Origin: Luteolibacter sp. Y139
GTDB lineage: Bacteria; Verrucomicrobiota; Verrucomicrobiia; Verrucomicrobiales; Akkermansiaceae
Direction of reading: 5' to 3'
DNA length: 64,000 bases
NCBI RefSeq assembly: GCF_038066715.1
Contig: NZ_JBBUKT010000010.1
Coordinates: 237,217-301,216 of the forward strand
Shown: piece after piece, positions 46,138-54,356 of the stretch
Layout: the number at the start of each line of letters is the position of its first letter
Position numbering within the stretch: the first letter of the stretch is position 1
The notes under the pieces: generated by a model
What the model was told of the DNA's origin: nothing
The model's input: only the letters and a program-made list of their open reading frames with translations
Databases searched by the model: none
Made by a program: the position numbers and the translations under genes

Positions 46138-47271
46138 TCAGAGGCCAAAGCGGGCCTTGGGAATGCGGGTGATCCGACAGGCAAGGTCATCCTCCCCAGA
46201 TGCCACGATGAAATGGTCGCCGTCCTCCACGAGTCCCGTGGTGAATACAACGTCGGTAAGATAGCTCAGATCTTTTATAGGGAGAGTGAGCTCGGGTCTG
46301 GACTCCAGCACGGGGTCTGAATCGTCCACCGAGAGCACCACGGAAGGATCATTCTTATCCAGGTAGGCGTAGAAGGTTCGATACGTCCCCACAATAGTTC
46401 CGGGCTGCACGCCATGGTAGAGCAGGAGCCAACCCCGGTCCGTGAGAATGGGTGCCGTCCCGCCGCCGACCTTCATGACCGATGTCGAACCGCGGCGCGG
46501 ACGGATCAGCGGCCTGTCAGACGGCTTCCAATGAAGGGCGTCGGGTGACGAGGATAGGTTGATCGACGGGCCCGCTTCGAAGCTGCTGTCCGGGGGATAT
46601 GCGAAATAGAGGTCCCCCAAGGGTCGCGTGAGGGCGAAGAACTTGTCATCCACCTTCCCCTCGAAAATCAGCATGTCCTTGTTCTGGTGGTCCATGATGA
46701 CCCCTTTAAGGGAGTAGTTCAGCCCGTCCGCAGAGGTATACAAGGTCGTGCTGTGACGTTGGGCGCTCACGGAACAGGTCGTCATGTACCACGTGTCACC
46801 CACGCGGGAGATCCGCGCGTCCTCCACCCCGTATTCCTGGTACTCTGCCATAGGGGCAATCGCCTTGGTGTAGTGGACGGCCACGATGATTCCCCCCGAG
46901 GGATCGAGCTCCACCGGCAGGAGCCAGGAGAGTGAGGTCAGGGCCATTACCTTCGAAGAATGACCCCGAAGCCGGAACTTCCGTGGATCGGTGACATCAA
47001 CCAACGAGAGGTCGTATCCATCCCTCACAAAGCCGCGGTCCGCGGCCCAGCGGATGGCGAAGATCTCGTGCTCCGTCTTGGGATTCGACAGCGCCTCAGC
47101 GACGCGTACCATCATCAGAAGGTTGCCGTTGGGCAGACGGGTGAAGCCGGGATTGAAAGCTCCAAGCACAAAGGTTGGCTCGCCGATCTGGCCGTATAAA
47201 GGCGATCGGGTCAGATCGATATCAAGAGGGCTGAAGACAATCTGGTCCTGATCGAAGGTCATGGCATCCAT
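46138..47271 (-). CDS. GH130 family glycoside phosphorylase-like protein
   Basis: A 377-residue five-bladed beta-propeller of family GH130 (beta-mannoside phosphorylases and related enzymes). Visible elements are FNPGFTRLPNGNLLMMVRV, EYGVEDARISRVGD (with the catalytic Asp region), GGGTAPILTDRGWLLLYHG and the C-terminal FTTGLVEDGDHFIVASGEDD. Substrate is not predictable. The start MDAMTFDQDQ is preferred over an upstream ATG. It precedes the lactonase gene on the same strand. Confidence 0.9.
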   Translation of the reverse strand: MDAMTFDQDQIVFSPLDIDLTRSPLYGQIGEPTFVLGAFNPGFTRLPNGNLLMMVRVAEALSNPKTEHEIFAIRWAADRGFVRDGYDLSLVDVTDPRKFRLRGHSSKVMALTSLSWLLPVELDPSGGIIVAVHYTKAIAPMAEYQEYGVEDARISRVGDTWYMTTCSVSAQRHSTTLYTSADGLNYSLKGVIMDHQNKDMLIFEGKVDDKFFALTRPLGDLYFAYPPDSSFEAGPSINLSSSPDALHWKPSDRPLIRPRRGSTSVMKVGGGTAPILTDRGWLLLYHGVQPGTIVGTYRTFYAYLDKNDPSVVLSVDDSDPVLESRPELTLPIKDLSYLTDVVFTTGLVEDGDHFIVASGEDDLACRITRIPKARFGL

Positions 47272-47293
47272 GTGCGTTCGCAACGGTCGCCAC

Positions 47294-47482
47294 TCATCGC
47301 ACCTCCGATGTAACCCCGGGACTGATAGCTTTCTCGGTCGCAGCACGCAGCGAGGACGAGCCCGAGGCGAAATAATTTTGCTTCGTCCTCGTGGATGCTT
47401 TTGATGCTGGGGCGGACTTCCTCGTCCCTTCCCGTGGGGATTTACCAGCCTTAGTTGTGGATAAGGCGAACAATAGATCCAT
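47294..47482 (-). CDS. Small basic hypothetical protein
   Basis: A possible 62-residue Ser/Lys/Arg-rich protein (MDLLFALSTTKAGKSPREGT...) ending 22 bases before the GH130 start on the same strand. Low-complexity and unrecognised; kept because its spacing fits an operon. Confidence 0.3.
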   Translation of the reverse strand: MDLLFALSTTKAGKSPREGTRKSAPASKASTRTKQNYFASGSSSLRAATEKAISPGVTSEVR

Positions 47483-47740
47483 GGCGGTAAAGCCGCCAGA
47501 CTTCAGAAGAATACGCTGACTCATGGGTGAGAGTGCATTCGCAGAAGTTGGGCCATTGCTTGGCTGGCGTCAGTCTGAGTTTTGAATGGACCACCCGGCT
47601 GATTTCATCTGCAAATTGCAGCCAAGCAACGGCATTATGCCTCCTTTCTTGGAGGCTTAAGCCACGTGGTCTTCGCAAACATGACGGCGAGCGTTTGGCA
47701 CTCGCGATGCGAGAGTCAGGTGAAACTTCAACTCAACGTC

Positions 47741-48244
47741 ATGTCTAAACTAACGTCACTCGATATTCTCCTCGTGCAAGAGATCAAGGATCTCTACAGC
47801 GCCGAAAACCAGCTCGTGAAGGCACTTCCAAAGATGGCGAAAGCGGCCGCCAATCCGAAGCTCAAGGAGGGCTTCACCAAACACCTCGAAGAGACCAAGG
47901 GCCACGTGGCCCGCTTGGAAGAAATAGCCCAACTCCTTGGAGCCTCACCCAAAGGCAAGGTCTGCAAAGCCATGAAGGGCCTTGTCGAAGAGGGCGCGGA
48001 AACGATCCAGGAGGAGGGCGATCCGGTCATCAAGGATTTGGCGCTCATCACCGCAGCTCAGAAGGTGGAGCATTACGAGATCTCCGGATATGGGTCCGCC
48101 CGTGCCTTGGCAGAGGCTCTCGGGCAGGATGAGGTCGTGGCCTTGCTTCAGGCCACCCTCGATGAAGAGGGCACAACCGACAAGACACTGACTGCCGTAG
48201 CCCAAGAACTCATCCCTGAAGCTACAACGGCTGCGGCCGACTGA
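47741..48244 (+). CDS. YciF/DUF892 ferritin-like protein
   Basis: A 167-residue four-helix protein of the DUF892/YciF family: LVQEIKDLYSAENQLVKALP, KEGFTKHLEETKGHVARLEE, AAQKVEHYEISGYGSARALA and a final EEGTTDKTL segment, with the Glu/His residues that form the di-iron site. YciF-type proteins are stress-induced and may detoxify peroxide. The start MSKLTSLDI is supported by the family's N-terminus. A hairpin lies 75 bases after its stop. Confidence 0.92.
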   Translation: MSKLTSLDILLVQEIKDLYSAENQLVKALPKMAKAAANPKLKEGFTKHLEETKGHVARLEEIAQLLGASPKGKVCKAMKGLVEEGAETIQEEGDPVIKDLALITAAQKVEHYEISGYGSARALAEALGQDEVVALLQATLDEEGTTDKTLTAVAQELIPEATTAAAD

Positions 48245-48318
48245 TCTGTTCGTGACATGAGCCCCGTGGAATCGACAGGGAACTCAAAACCGCGCTTTTG
48301 TCGACCGCAGACCCAGAG

Positions 48319-48348
48319 AACCCCGCCAGTCCAAAGACTGACGGGGTT
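48319..48348 (+). terminator. Terminator-like hairpin after the YciF gene
   Basis: AACCCCG(C)CAGTC pairs with GACTG(A)CGGGGTT around a short CAAA-type loop. The following sequence has T-rich clusters (TTCTCCGTTTTCC) but no classic U-tract. Probably ends the YciF transcript. A related hairpin lies at 50355. Confidence 0.6.
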
Positions 48349-48417
48349 CGTCTGTTCTCCGTTTTCCCTCCCCAGGGAAAGCTAAATGCTACGAGAAACG
48401 AACCACTCGGGCAAGGT

Positions 48418-48456
48418 GTTAGCGGACGCTTGCTTGAATCGAAATTTGGCGCTAAC
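48418..48456. repeat. Inverted repeat GTTAGCG/CGCTAAC
   Basis: A 7-bp perfect inverted repeat spaced by 25 bases in the non-coding stretch after the YciF gene. It recalls integron attC boxes, but the ends are in the opposite orientation (GTT first, AAC last), so it is listed only as an inverted repeat. Confidence 0.4.
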
Positions 48457-48559
48457 GCTGATAAGCCTCCCAGCCAAGGGCGGCACGCGCTGGATTTCAC
48501 AAAAAGGCGCCTGCCGCCTTCCATGCTGATTCGCTGGCTGCTGGCGCTGAAGGGAAAAT

Positions 48560-48601
48560 GCGGGCGGAGAGCCGCAATTAACACGAACCCTCCGGACTCC
48601 C
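48560..48601. repeat. Dispersed repeat family 2, copy A
   Basis: A 42-base sequence containing GAGAGCCGCAATTAACACGA, identical in all but one position to 59636-59677. Its flanks are imperfectly self-complementary. Non-coding. Confidence 0.8.
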
Positions 48602-48632
48602 CATCCTTCGCGGGTTCGGATCCGTCCCTTGG

Positions 48633-48790
48633 TTAACAGTGCGGCACAAAGCGGGTCGCAATGCCGGTCTCGTCCTCCAGTAAATTGAAGTAGTGACCCT
48701 TCGCGGTTCCAGGGCGCTGGCGGCGGTTAACCATGATGGCGATCCGAACCCCAGCATGAGCACACGCCGCCACTAAAACCGTCAGGACCC
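48633..48790 (-). pseudogene. dnaE2: Remnant of error-prone DNA polymerase III alpha (DnaE2/ImuC), OB-fold piece
   Basis: On the minus strand a short open stretch reads MVNRRQRPGTAKGHYFNLLE followed by DETGIATRF and soon a TAA stop. DnaE2-type polymerases carry RQRPGTAKG-x-xF-x-x-LEDETG in their C-terminal OB-fold domain. The piece starts without a proper start codon after an in-frame TGA and covers only about 50 residues of a >1000-residue protein, so it is a degraded fragment. It sits among dispersed repeats. Confidence 0.7.
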
Positions 48791-48986
48791 ATCAATCAAC
48801 CGTCTCCAGAGCGCGCGGAAAGGCGGACGGACCCTTTGTTGTGGAACCAGGCGGGACCAATATCGCAGTCTTCGGTGGGCGGGGGGACCTCGTCCATATG
48901 GAATCCGCTCTAGGCCATACGCTGTCGGCCAGACAGGCATTTCTTGTGAGCTTGCGGGACCCGGAGGCGGGCCTACGGTCTGACCT

Positions 48987-49289
48987 ATGGGTGAACCCCA
49001 ACATTGGATCATGGGTATCGCCCGCCGGCATGCAGCGGAAACCAAGGACCTCGGCTACTTCGTGGCGACAATCGTTGTCGAATCCACCCTCCCCACCGAA
49101 GCACAGCTCATCGAGCACGTCTTCGCCGCCCTCCGACAGCTTCGCCCGGAGATCCATGGGCCCGACTATGTCTTCACCCTCCGCTACGCCTACAGCCTCG
49201 CCAAGCTGCCGAATGAGTGGGAGGACGTCGCCCCCGATTGGATGCGGGAGGACTTCAAACTATGGGGCGTCTATCCCGTGAAATCCTGA
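48987..49289 (+). CDS. Small hypothetical protein
   Basis: A 100-residue protein (MGEPQHWIMGIARRHAAETK...) with mixed alpha/beta pattern: VATIVVESTLPTEAQLIEHV, then DYVFTLRYAYSLAKLP. Not recognised. It is the first of three closely spaced genes on the plus strand. Confidence 0.6.
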   Translation: MGEPQHWIMGIARRHAAETKDLGYFVATIVVESTLPTEAQLIEHVFAALRQLRPEIHGPDYVFTLRYAYSLAKLPNEWEDVAPDWMREDFKLWGVYPVKS

Positions 49290-49294
49290 ACGCC

Positions 49295-49486
49295 ATGCCT
49301 AAGCCCGACACCTCCGACGATCCGGCCCTCGACGTTCCGGTCGAAACGCTGCTGAGGGACAGCCTTCTTTACTCGGCCAAGATTTATCTACAGGATCAGA
49401 ACGTCGAGACTGCCACGGTCTCCGAGAGTATGGACGACGACCTCTGGCTCGAGGTCACCGTCACTCTTCGGAAGGGTCCTCTCTAG
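49295..49486 (+). CDS. Small hypothetical protein
   Basis: A 63-residue acidic protein (MPKPDTSDDPALDVPVE...) with a central helix and a C-terminal beta strand (LWLEVTVTLRKG). It begins 5 bases after the previous stop, so the two are one operon. Function unknown. Confidence 0.6.
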   Translation: MPKPDTSDDPALDVPVETLLRDSLLYSAKIYLQDQNVETATVSESMDDDLWLEVTVTLRKGPL

Positions 49487-49500
49487 CCACCTGCCAGCCG

Positions 49501-49873
49501 ATGACCGACGAAGAAAAACTCATTTCCCAGGCGCAGGGCTACGTTGAACTCGAGCTCTATGAGGACGCGTGGGAGGCGATTGAAGCTGCCCCGGCGTCGA
49601 TCCGCATGAACCTGCCGGTGCTTAGAATGCGCGTCATCTGCGCGATGGCCATGCAGCAGATCGAGATGGCCGAAGAGTTGGCGCGATTCCTCGCCCCCGC
49701 AGGCGGACCTTACCTCCATCTTCGCCGCGCACATCCTGCAGGAGCTGGCGGCAATCCATCTGATTGCCGGCGACGAGGCACATGCGCGGGAACTCCTTTC
49801 TTTGGCGATCGAGGCCCACCCTGGCCCACGGGCCTCGATAATTGACGACCCCACGCTCAAGGAGCTTTTCTAG
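49501..49873 (+). pseudogene. TPR-like protein gene with a frameshift
   Basis: The first part (MTDEEKLISQAQGYVELELY, AWEAIEAAPASIRMNLPVLR) is a TPR-like helix-turn-helix pair. Around 49690-49705 the coding sense moves by one frame and continues as IFAAHILQELAAIHLIAGDE, ARELLSLAIEAHPGP, ending KELF at a TAG. A single-base indel joins both halves into a ~124-residue TPR protein. Either a broken gene or a sequence error. Confidence 0.65.
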
Positions 49874-49902
49874 AACATCCCCGCCTTGCCCGACTCACCT
49901 CC

Positions 49903-50058
49903 TCACGAGACGGATCTCACCGAGATCCTCCTGCGACGGCAGTAAAAGTGTCCGAACAGGAATCGGTGCACCAGCGCCACAGCCGCGGCGATCGCGGTCA
50001 CGAACACCGCCGCCGCCAGCAGCAATTCGTCAGGTCCAAACTTTCGAATTCTAGGCAT
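49903..50058 (-). CDS. Small single-TM protein
   Basis: A 51-residue protein starting MPRIRKFGPDELLLAAAVFV, with one strong membrane helix followed by a basic tail (FYCRRRRISVRSVS), indicating the C-terminus stays in the cytoplasm. Unknown function. Confidence 0.5.
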   Translation of the reverse strand: MPRIRKFGPDELLLAAAVFVTAIAAAVALVHRFLFGHFYCRRRRISVRSVS

Positions 50059-50165
50059 CGCCGTTCCTGTTAGTCAGCGCCGCGCGGTTGTCAAAGGACG
50101 AGTGGCTGGACTTGGGGCGATCTTGTGACTACCTCGCGGCATCACCACCAGACTCCCCTCTGCTG

Positions 50166-50327
50166 ATGTTCCGCAAATCCCGAGACAACCGTCGCTCTTT
50201 TCCCCGTCCGCCACGGTACGACGACCCAAAGCGAAAGCCATTCGAAGACCCTGGCTTGAAGTGGATGCTACTCGTCTTGGCCGCAGCATTGGTCGTGCTC
50301 TGCTTGGCGATTGTGAAGGGCTCGTGA
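50166..50327 (+). CDS. Small single-TM protein
   Basis: A 53-residue protein with a very basic, Pro-rich N-terminus (MFRKSRDNRRSFPRPPRYDD) and one C-terminal helix (WMLLVLAAALVVLCLAIV). It is divergent from the other small TM protein to its left. Function unknown. Confidence 0.55.
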   Translation: MFRKSRDNRRSFPRPPRYDDPKRKPFEDPGLKWMLLVLAAALVVLCLAIVKGS

Positions 50328-50354
50328 TCCTACATTCCCATGGGAGTAAAACTA

Positions 50355-50384
50355 CGCCCCGTCAGCCACAGGACTAACGGGGCG
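50355..50384. terminator. Hairpin between convergent small genes
   Basis: GCCCCGTCAG...CTAACGGGGC forms a stem with mismatch near the loop; its sequence is related to the hairpin after the YciF gene. It sits between convergent genes and may end both transcripts, though no U-tract is present. Confidence 0.5.
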
Positions 50385-50481
50385 CATGTTCTTCTCCCCC
50401 CAGAGAAGGGGGACATATTGACGTTAGGCCGTGCCCTCGCGCAAGATTTTTGGCGATCTTTGCAACCTGGTCGGAACGTCG

Positions 50482-50676
50482 CTAGTCCAACAAAAACAAG
50501 GCTGCTTGGATTAGCCGCGCATTGCCTGCGGGCTCTGTTAGCCCAGTCGCCTGCCGCAGCGCGTGGAGGAGCTTTTCCTCGGTCCGGTCAGGGTGCAAGC
50601 GGCGGAGAGCGGTTAGGGGCTTTTCGTGGACGCGGCGAAATTCCTCGTCGGACAACTCGGTGGTGTGGGTGATCAT
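50482..50676 (-). CDS. Small helical hypothetical protein
   Basis: A 64-residue protein (MITHTTELSDEEFRRVHEKP...) with three predicted helices and no membrane segment. Unknown. Confidence 0.55.
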   Translation of the reverse strand: MITHTTELSDEEFRRVHEKPLTALRRLHPDRTEEKLLHALRQATGLTEPAGNARLIQAALFLLD

Positions 50677-50987
50677 TCAGGGTGGCATATAACGGTAAAA
50701 CCGGTGGCGGACCCCGCACCGTCATGCCGGAGTCCGCCACCGTGGGGGGTGTAACGTCGCCGCCTATGGCAATCCACAGACCAGTATGCGCGCCCCTGTA
50801 AGTGACTGAAAGACAACGCTTCTCTTTAGTCGTCTCTAACCGGTGGGTTTCAGAATGCGCTGCCCAAGTGCATTTAGCGCGTAATTGTCCGCTTTTCGCG
50901 GTGGAAAATCCCATGATCGCGTGATGTCCCGGGCGGTCGGGACGTGGGAATCTTCCCTATCCCAAGAATCTCCCGGCCATTTCAACG
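50677..50987. other. Intergenic stretch with a strong hairpin
   Basis: No supported gene. It contains a perfect 10-bp hairpin, GGTGGCGGAC/GTCCGCCACC, at 50703-50740 with an 18-base loop. Confidence 0.4.
50703..50740. terminator. Perfect 10-bp hairpin
   Basis: GGTGGCGGAC pairs with GTCCGCCACC. It is upstream of the leftward small gene and far from the rightward one, so it may be a regulatory or repeat-like hairpin rather than a terminator. Confidence 0.4.
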
Positions 50988-51158
50988 ATGAACTCCCCGA
51001 CACCGCTATTTGTGATCACGGCCATAGGGCCTCACCACACCGCGCGGATTTTCGGCTCATTCCCCAGCGAGAAGGAAGCCGAGATGCAGATGATCAAACT
51101 TGCAGCGAAACTACTGCTTTATCACTCGTGGGAGTTTCGACCTTGGCATGCGCAATAG
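50988..51158 (+). CDS. Small hypothetical protein
   Basis: A 56-residue protein reading MNSPTPLFVITAIGPHHTAR, then IFGSFPSEKEAEMQMIKLAA and ending RPWHAQ. Beta-strand, then two helices; composition is clearly protein-like. Unknown function. Confidence 0.5.
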   Translation: MNSPTPLFVITAIGPHHTARIFGSFPSEKEAEMQMIKLAAKLLLYHSWEFRPWHAQ

Positions 51159-51252
51159 AAATCGCCACGGGGCATTTCAAGCCGGTTTATCAGATATCCT
51201 GTCCGTTCCGCCGGAGAATGAACTTCAGGAGCCCGGGGCATCCGCCACCTTG

Positions 51253-51471
51253 TCATCGGACAGTCGGGTGGCTCTCGTGGTAATGCTCGCCGCCGATAAG
51301 GAATTCGCGGCCGACGTCCACCTGCCAGTAAAAGACCTCGAACTCGACACCGGCGCCATCCAGCACGACGGACTTCATGTCCTCGACACCCCGGGTGACG
51401 GTGACCTCCTGCTCGTTCACCAGGCCCTCCGGTAGCGGGTAGCCGATCACGTCAAAGAGACAACCTTTCAT
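51253..51471 (-). CDS. Small hypothetical protein
   Basis: A 72-residue beta-rich acidic protein (MKGCLFDVIGYPLPEGLVNE, EVFYWQVDVGREFLIGGEHY). Unknown. Two upstream codon choices exist; the ATG before KGCLF fits best. Confidence 0.5.
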   Translation of the reverse strand: MKGCLFDVIGYPLPEGLVNEQEVTVTRGVEDMKSVVLDGAGVEFEVFYWQVDVGREFLIGGEHYHESHPTVR

Positions 51472-51581
51472 CTCGGGTCTGGGTTGAATGCTCCGCACAC
51501 CCGGAGCGTAACGGGTGGGTCAAGCTCGCTCGTCGTTTGACGGCCCGACCACCCAATGCACCCTTGTCGGCCGCCACGCTG

Positions 51582-51920
51582 ATGATTTTCGACCCTCGCT
51601 CGATCTCCCTGATCCAACTGAATCGGTCTGCGTTCCTCAACAATGATACCGAAGGTGCGTGCAAGCTCCTCGAACAGCGTTGCCCGAATGCCGAAATCGA
51701 GTTCTGCGAGTTTCCGGAGCATTCAGACACTCCCATTTTCCGAATGGAGCCGTGGATCGGCGACGATCAGGCCCGTCACGCAGCCTACGATAGCCTTCAC
51801 GATCACGTGGTGCGCTTTCTCAAACAGCCCAGGCGGCAGGGGGATGCTGCCCCGGTTCCACCTCCTGACGACGGCCTCTGGCGGCCCGCTGATCCCGAAG
51901 CTTGGAAAACTGCCGATTAA
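51582..51920 (+). CDS. Small hypothetical protein
   Basis: A 112-residue acidic protein (MIFDPRSISLIQLNRSAFLN...). Its C-terminus is Pro-rich (DAAPVPPPDDGLWRPADPE). The frame is open 15 codons upstream, but the ATG before IFDPRS is the natural start. Unknown. Confidence 0.55.
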   Translation: MIFDPRSISLIQLNRSAFLNNDTEGACKLLEQRCPNAEIEFCEFPEHSDTPIFRMEPWIGDDQARHAAYDSLHDHVVRFLKQPRRQGDAAPVPPPDDGLWRPADPEAWKTAD

Positions 51921-52021
51921 TCCCAATGGGATTCCAGATCATAAGGCCGGCTTTCGCAATATGTGCGGGGCGAGGTATCGCGATTGATCTCGCTTGGGCC
52001 AGTCTAAAGAGGTAACCGTGA

Positions 52022-52273
52022 ATGATGACTTCCCACCTTTTGAAAAACGGTGAGGTTGTGGGCGACCTCATCCCGTCTGACATCCATCATCTTCCCCTTC
52101 ATCGGGAGGAGTGCTGGCACGATTGCACCGTCGTCACCAATCGCCGGGTGGAAGCTGCCCGCGCCACGGACGTCTTTGGTATTAAGACGCTGGCTGGAGT
52201 CTTTCCGTTCTGTGTCACCCGCTCTCGCATCGGCGTGGACGGATGGGACGTGGAGGGAAAGGTGCTGTATTGA
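52022..52273 (+). CDS. Small hypothetical protein
   Basis: An 83-residue protein (MMTSHLLKNGEVVGDLIPSD...) containing His/Cys residues (HREECWHDC) that could bind a metal. Not recognised. Confidence 0.5.
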   Translation: MMTSHLLKNGEVVGDLIPSDIHHLPLHREECWHDCTVVTNRRVEAARATDVFGIKTLAGVFPFCVTRSRIGVDGWDVEGKVLY

Positions 52274-52393
52274 GTCAGTCTCCCATGAGGAGAAATATTC
52301 GCCTTCGATTTGAAACTCGCGCTCTCACGGAGTCGCGCCGCTGCTGACGAAATGTCGGGTTGAAAACCGTAAACAGGTGAATTTCTTCCCGCC

Positions 52394-52711
52394 ATGCGCA
52401 CTTCCGTTTCCCTTCAAGAGATCCGGTCGGCAGTCCGCGGTGGCCGGCGGGTAGCGTTCTCCTACGGCAAGGAACAACTGGTCGCGGATCTATACCTGCT
52501 CGGCAATGCCAAGAAGACGGGAGCCTACGTGGTTATGGCTTGGTGCCATCAACCGGCCCCCGAGTGGCGGTTGCTTCGATACCACATGATCTACGACCTC
52601 GAGCTACTCAGCCCGGTGGAGGGGTGCCGCTCTGACTTTAACCCTCACGATCCAAGAATCGGGGCGATTTCCATTTTGGCTCCGTTCGCCCCCCGGGGTC
52701 CTAGAAGCTAA
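52394..52711 (+). CDS. Mini WYL-like domain protein (paralogue 1)
   Basis: A 105-residue protein with EIRSAVRGGRRVAFSYGKEQ, ADLYLLGNAKKTGAYVVMAW and LLRYHMIYDLELL. Its order of a helix, an RRVAFSYG strand, a strand ending in A-W-C and a final R-x-H-x-I-x-D-L strand matches the core of WYL ligand-binding domains. It has a paralogue of equal length at 61169 with a similar 45-base leader. The WYL assignment is inference; function unknown. Confidence 0.6.
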   Translation: MRTSVSLQEIRSAVRGGRRVAFSYGKEQLVADLYLLGNAKKTGAYVVMAWCHQPAPEWRLLRYHMIYDLELLSPVEGCRSDFNPHDPRIGAISILAPFAPRGPRS

Positions 52712-52880
52712 TCGCAAAACAGGGGGGCATCGTCACGTTCATCATCATGCACCGATTGGAAGAATGTCATGAGTGCCCACCAGCCCGGGTGGCCCCGGCA
52801 CCAGCGCCCTCCCTCCGACGCGGGGGAGGGCTTGTGCCAACGATCATGCAATAATCCGCAGGTTCCGGTATACGCCGCGG

Positions 52881-53063
52881 ATGGACGGAAACGGCCAACT
52901 TACCCCGACCCAGATCCTTGTTCACCTGCGTTCCGCCGGCTCTCAAGTTCGCGACATGAAGCGACGCCTGGAGAAGCTGGAGGCCCCTGCACGATTGCGA
53001 TCAGATCGAGAGATGGGTAGGAATCAAAACGGGCTGAGCAATGAGAGGAAGCTGCCATCGTAG
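52881..53063 (+). CDS. Small coiled-coil hypothetical protein
   Basis: A 60-residue hydrophilic protein (MDGNGQLTPTQILVHLRSAG) with a short coiled coil (VRDMKRRLEKLEA). Unknown; weakly supported. Confidence 0.4.
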   Translation: MDGNGQLTPTQILVHLRSAGSQVRDMKRRLEKLEAPARLRSDREMGRNQNGLSNERKLPS

Positions 53064-53211
53064 CGCTACAGAGTCTTGGACGAGACTGCGCTGAACCCGA
53101 GCTCGGTCCGCGTACGATATGAAATGTGCGGAGCGCCCTGCGCTTCGCGTGACCACTACTTTCGAAATTCCGTGGAAACCGCCGAGAGCCGCTGGTAGGA
53201 CACCGTCCTAC

Positions 53212-53598
53212 ATGCCCACGACTCGAGAAATCCCCCATGCTCGCGGCTTGCGCTGCTGGATCAGGCTGGACTATCCCGCGGGTGCTCTTCCCCGGCTGCG
53301 TCCCGGAGCGCCGGCTTTGATTCTCAATCCTTCCGGCCGGGACGGTCTCGTCGAGATTGAATGCGACGGTCGCCGCTGGATGGTGGCTGCGTCGGATCTT
53401 GATTGCGGCCAAGAGTATCAAGTCGCGGGCGGCCATTGGATATCCGAGGGCGATCCGCTCTTTCGCGATTGGGCACTCCGCGAGCTTCGGGACTTCCGTA
53501 AAGCAGCCTCCACTTCGCAAGCGGAGGCGAAGAGGATGAAGCGTCTCGCGCACGTATTGCAGCGGAACGGATGGCAAGTCCCGCGATGGTGCAGATAA
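53212..53598 (+). CDS. Small hypothetical protein
   Basis: A 128-residue protein (MPTTREIPHARGLRCWIRLD...). The middle is a beta barrel-like stretch with PALILNPSGRDGLVEIECDG and VAGGHWISEGDPLFRDWAL, and the end is a basic helix. Not recognised. The ATG at MPTTRE is better than the upstream one, which adds non-protein-like residues. Confidence 0.55.
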   Translation: MPTTREIPHARGLRCWIRLDYPAGALPRLRPGAPALILNPSGRDGLVEIECDGRRWMVAASDLDCGQEYQVAGGHWISEGDPLFRDWALRELRDFRKAASTSQAEAKRMKRLAHVLQRNGWQVPRWCR

Positions 53599-53625
53599 TT
53601 CGAATGCCTCAGAGCCTCCGTCCCT

Positions 53626-53669
53626 TCACCTGCGGTGCGTGCACTGGACGCGCCGGAGACTCTGGACGG
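53626..53669. repeat. Dispersed repeat family 3, copy A
   Basis: A 44-base element with core CTGGACGCGCCGGAGACT, shared with 58322-58365 and 62117-62159. Non-coding here. Confidence 0.75.
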
Positions 53670-53755
53670 GCGGCTCTTATCACGCATGCGGTCACCTGGC
53701 CGACGACGGCGACGTCCCGTTTTTGTTCCCAGCGGTGCGTGGGGCAGCTGAAGTC

Positions 53756-54022
53756 TCACATGAGAGCAGAATCTTCCGACGAAGGCGTCGGCGGTTGTAT
53801 TCCGGGCGCACCCTCCGCCGAGGCATCCTCCCGATGCGGCTGGCGCGGCACCGCCGTCTCCAAAATGTAAGCCGCCACGGTCTGCAGCTCTTCCCGGCTC
53901 CCGACCGGCATGATCGTGCGTGCCAGATTGAAAGCGTCGAGCAACTCTGAATAGAGCCGGTCGGGGAACCTCAGGCGCAGCTGGTAAAGAATGCCGATTT
54001 CGTTCGGTATTTCTGAGGGCAT
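53756..54022 (-). CDS. Small hypothetical protein
   Basis: An 88-residue helical protein (MPSEIPNEIGILYQLRLRFP, SELLDAFNLARTIMPVGSRE) with a disordered, acidic C-terminus. Unknown. Confidence 0.55.
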   Translation of the reverse strand: MPSEIPNEIGILYQLRLRFPDRLYSELLDAFNLARTIMPVGSREELQTVAAYILETAVPRQPHREDASAEGAPGIQPPTPSSEDSALM

Positions 54023-54356
54023 GAGGGTCTAGCCTGCCCCGACTCCTATGTATTTTCCATTTCTAAATAATGGCAATTTGCCATCAAAGCTGGGCTCGGA
54101 TTTCCACACGCTCTGAAGCTCGCGGTTAGTTGTCGCTCCTTCTATGGCAGACTCCTTCACGCGCCGCTCTGCGGCGATTTCAGGTGTTCGGTTGCAAGTG
54201 AAGAAAAAGGGTAACTTAAGAGCGACAACCGCTGCAAAAAACCGGCATGATCGTGCAAATTGGCACGTGGGTCTTTAAGAAACCCGATAGGTTCGGGCGC
54301 AACGCATTGCGGTTGCTTGAAATTTTATGAGGCACGCTTCGAGCGAGACCAGCCGC
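54023..54356. other. Intergenic region upstream of ku with an inverted repeat
   Basis: No gene seen. GCGGTTAGTTGTCGCTC near 54122 and GAGCGACAACCGC near 54219 are complementary apart from a 4-base insertion, and could pair over about 80 bases. The ku promoter should lie in this region. Confidence 0.4.

Noticed and set aside
47685..47715. A sigma-54-like promoter (TGGCAC...GC) upstream of the YciF gene
   Set aside because: The second box is weak (ATGC instead of TTGC) and there is no activator gene nearby.
48418..48456. An integron attC-like site
   Set aside because: The GTTAGCG and CGCTAAC boxes are in the reverse order from attC R boxes, and no integron integrase or regular array of such sites is present.
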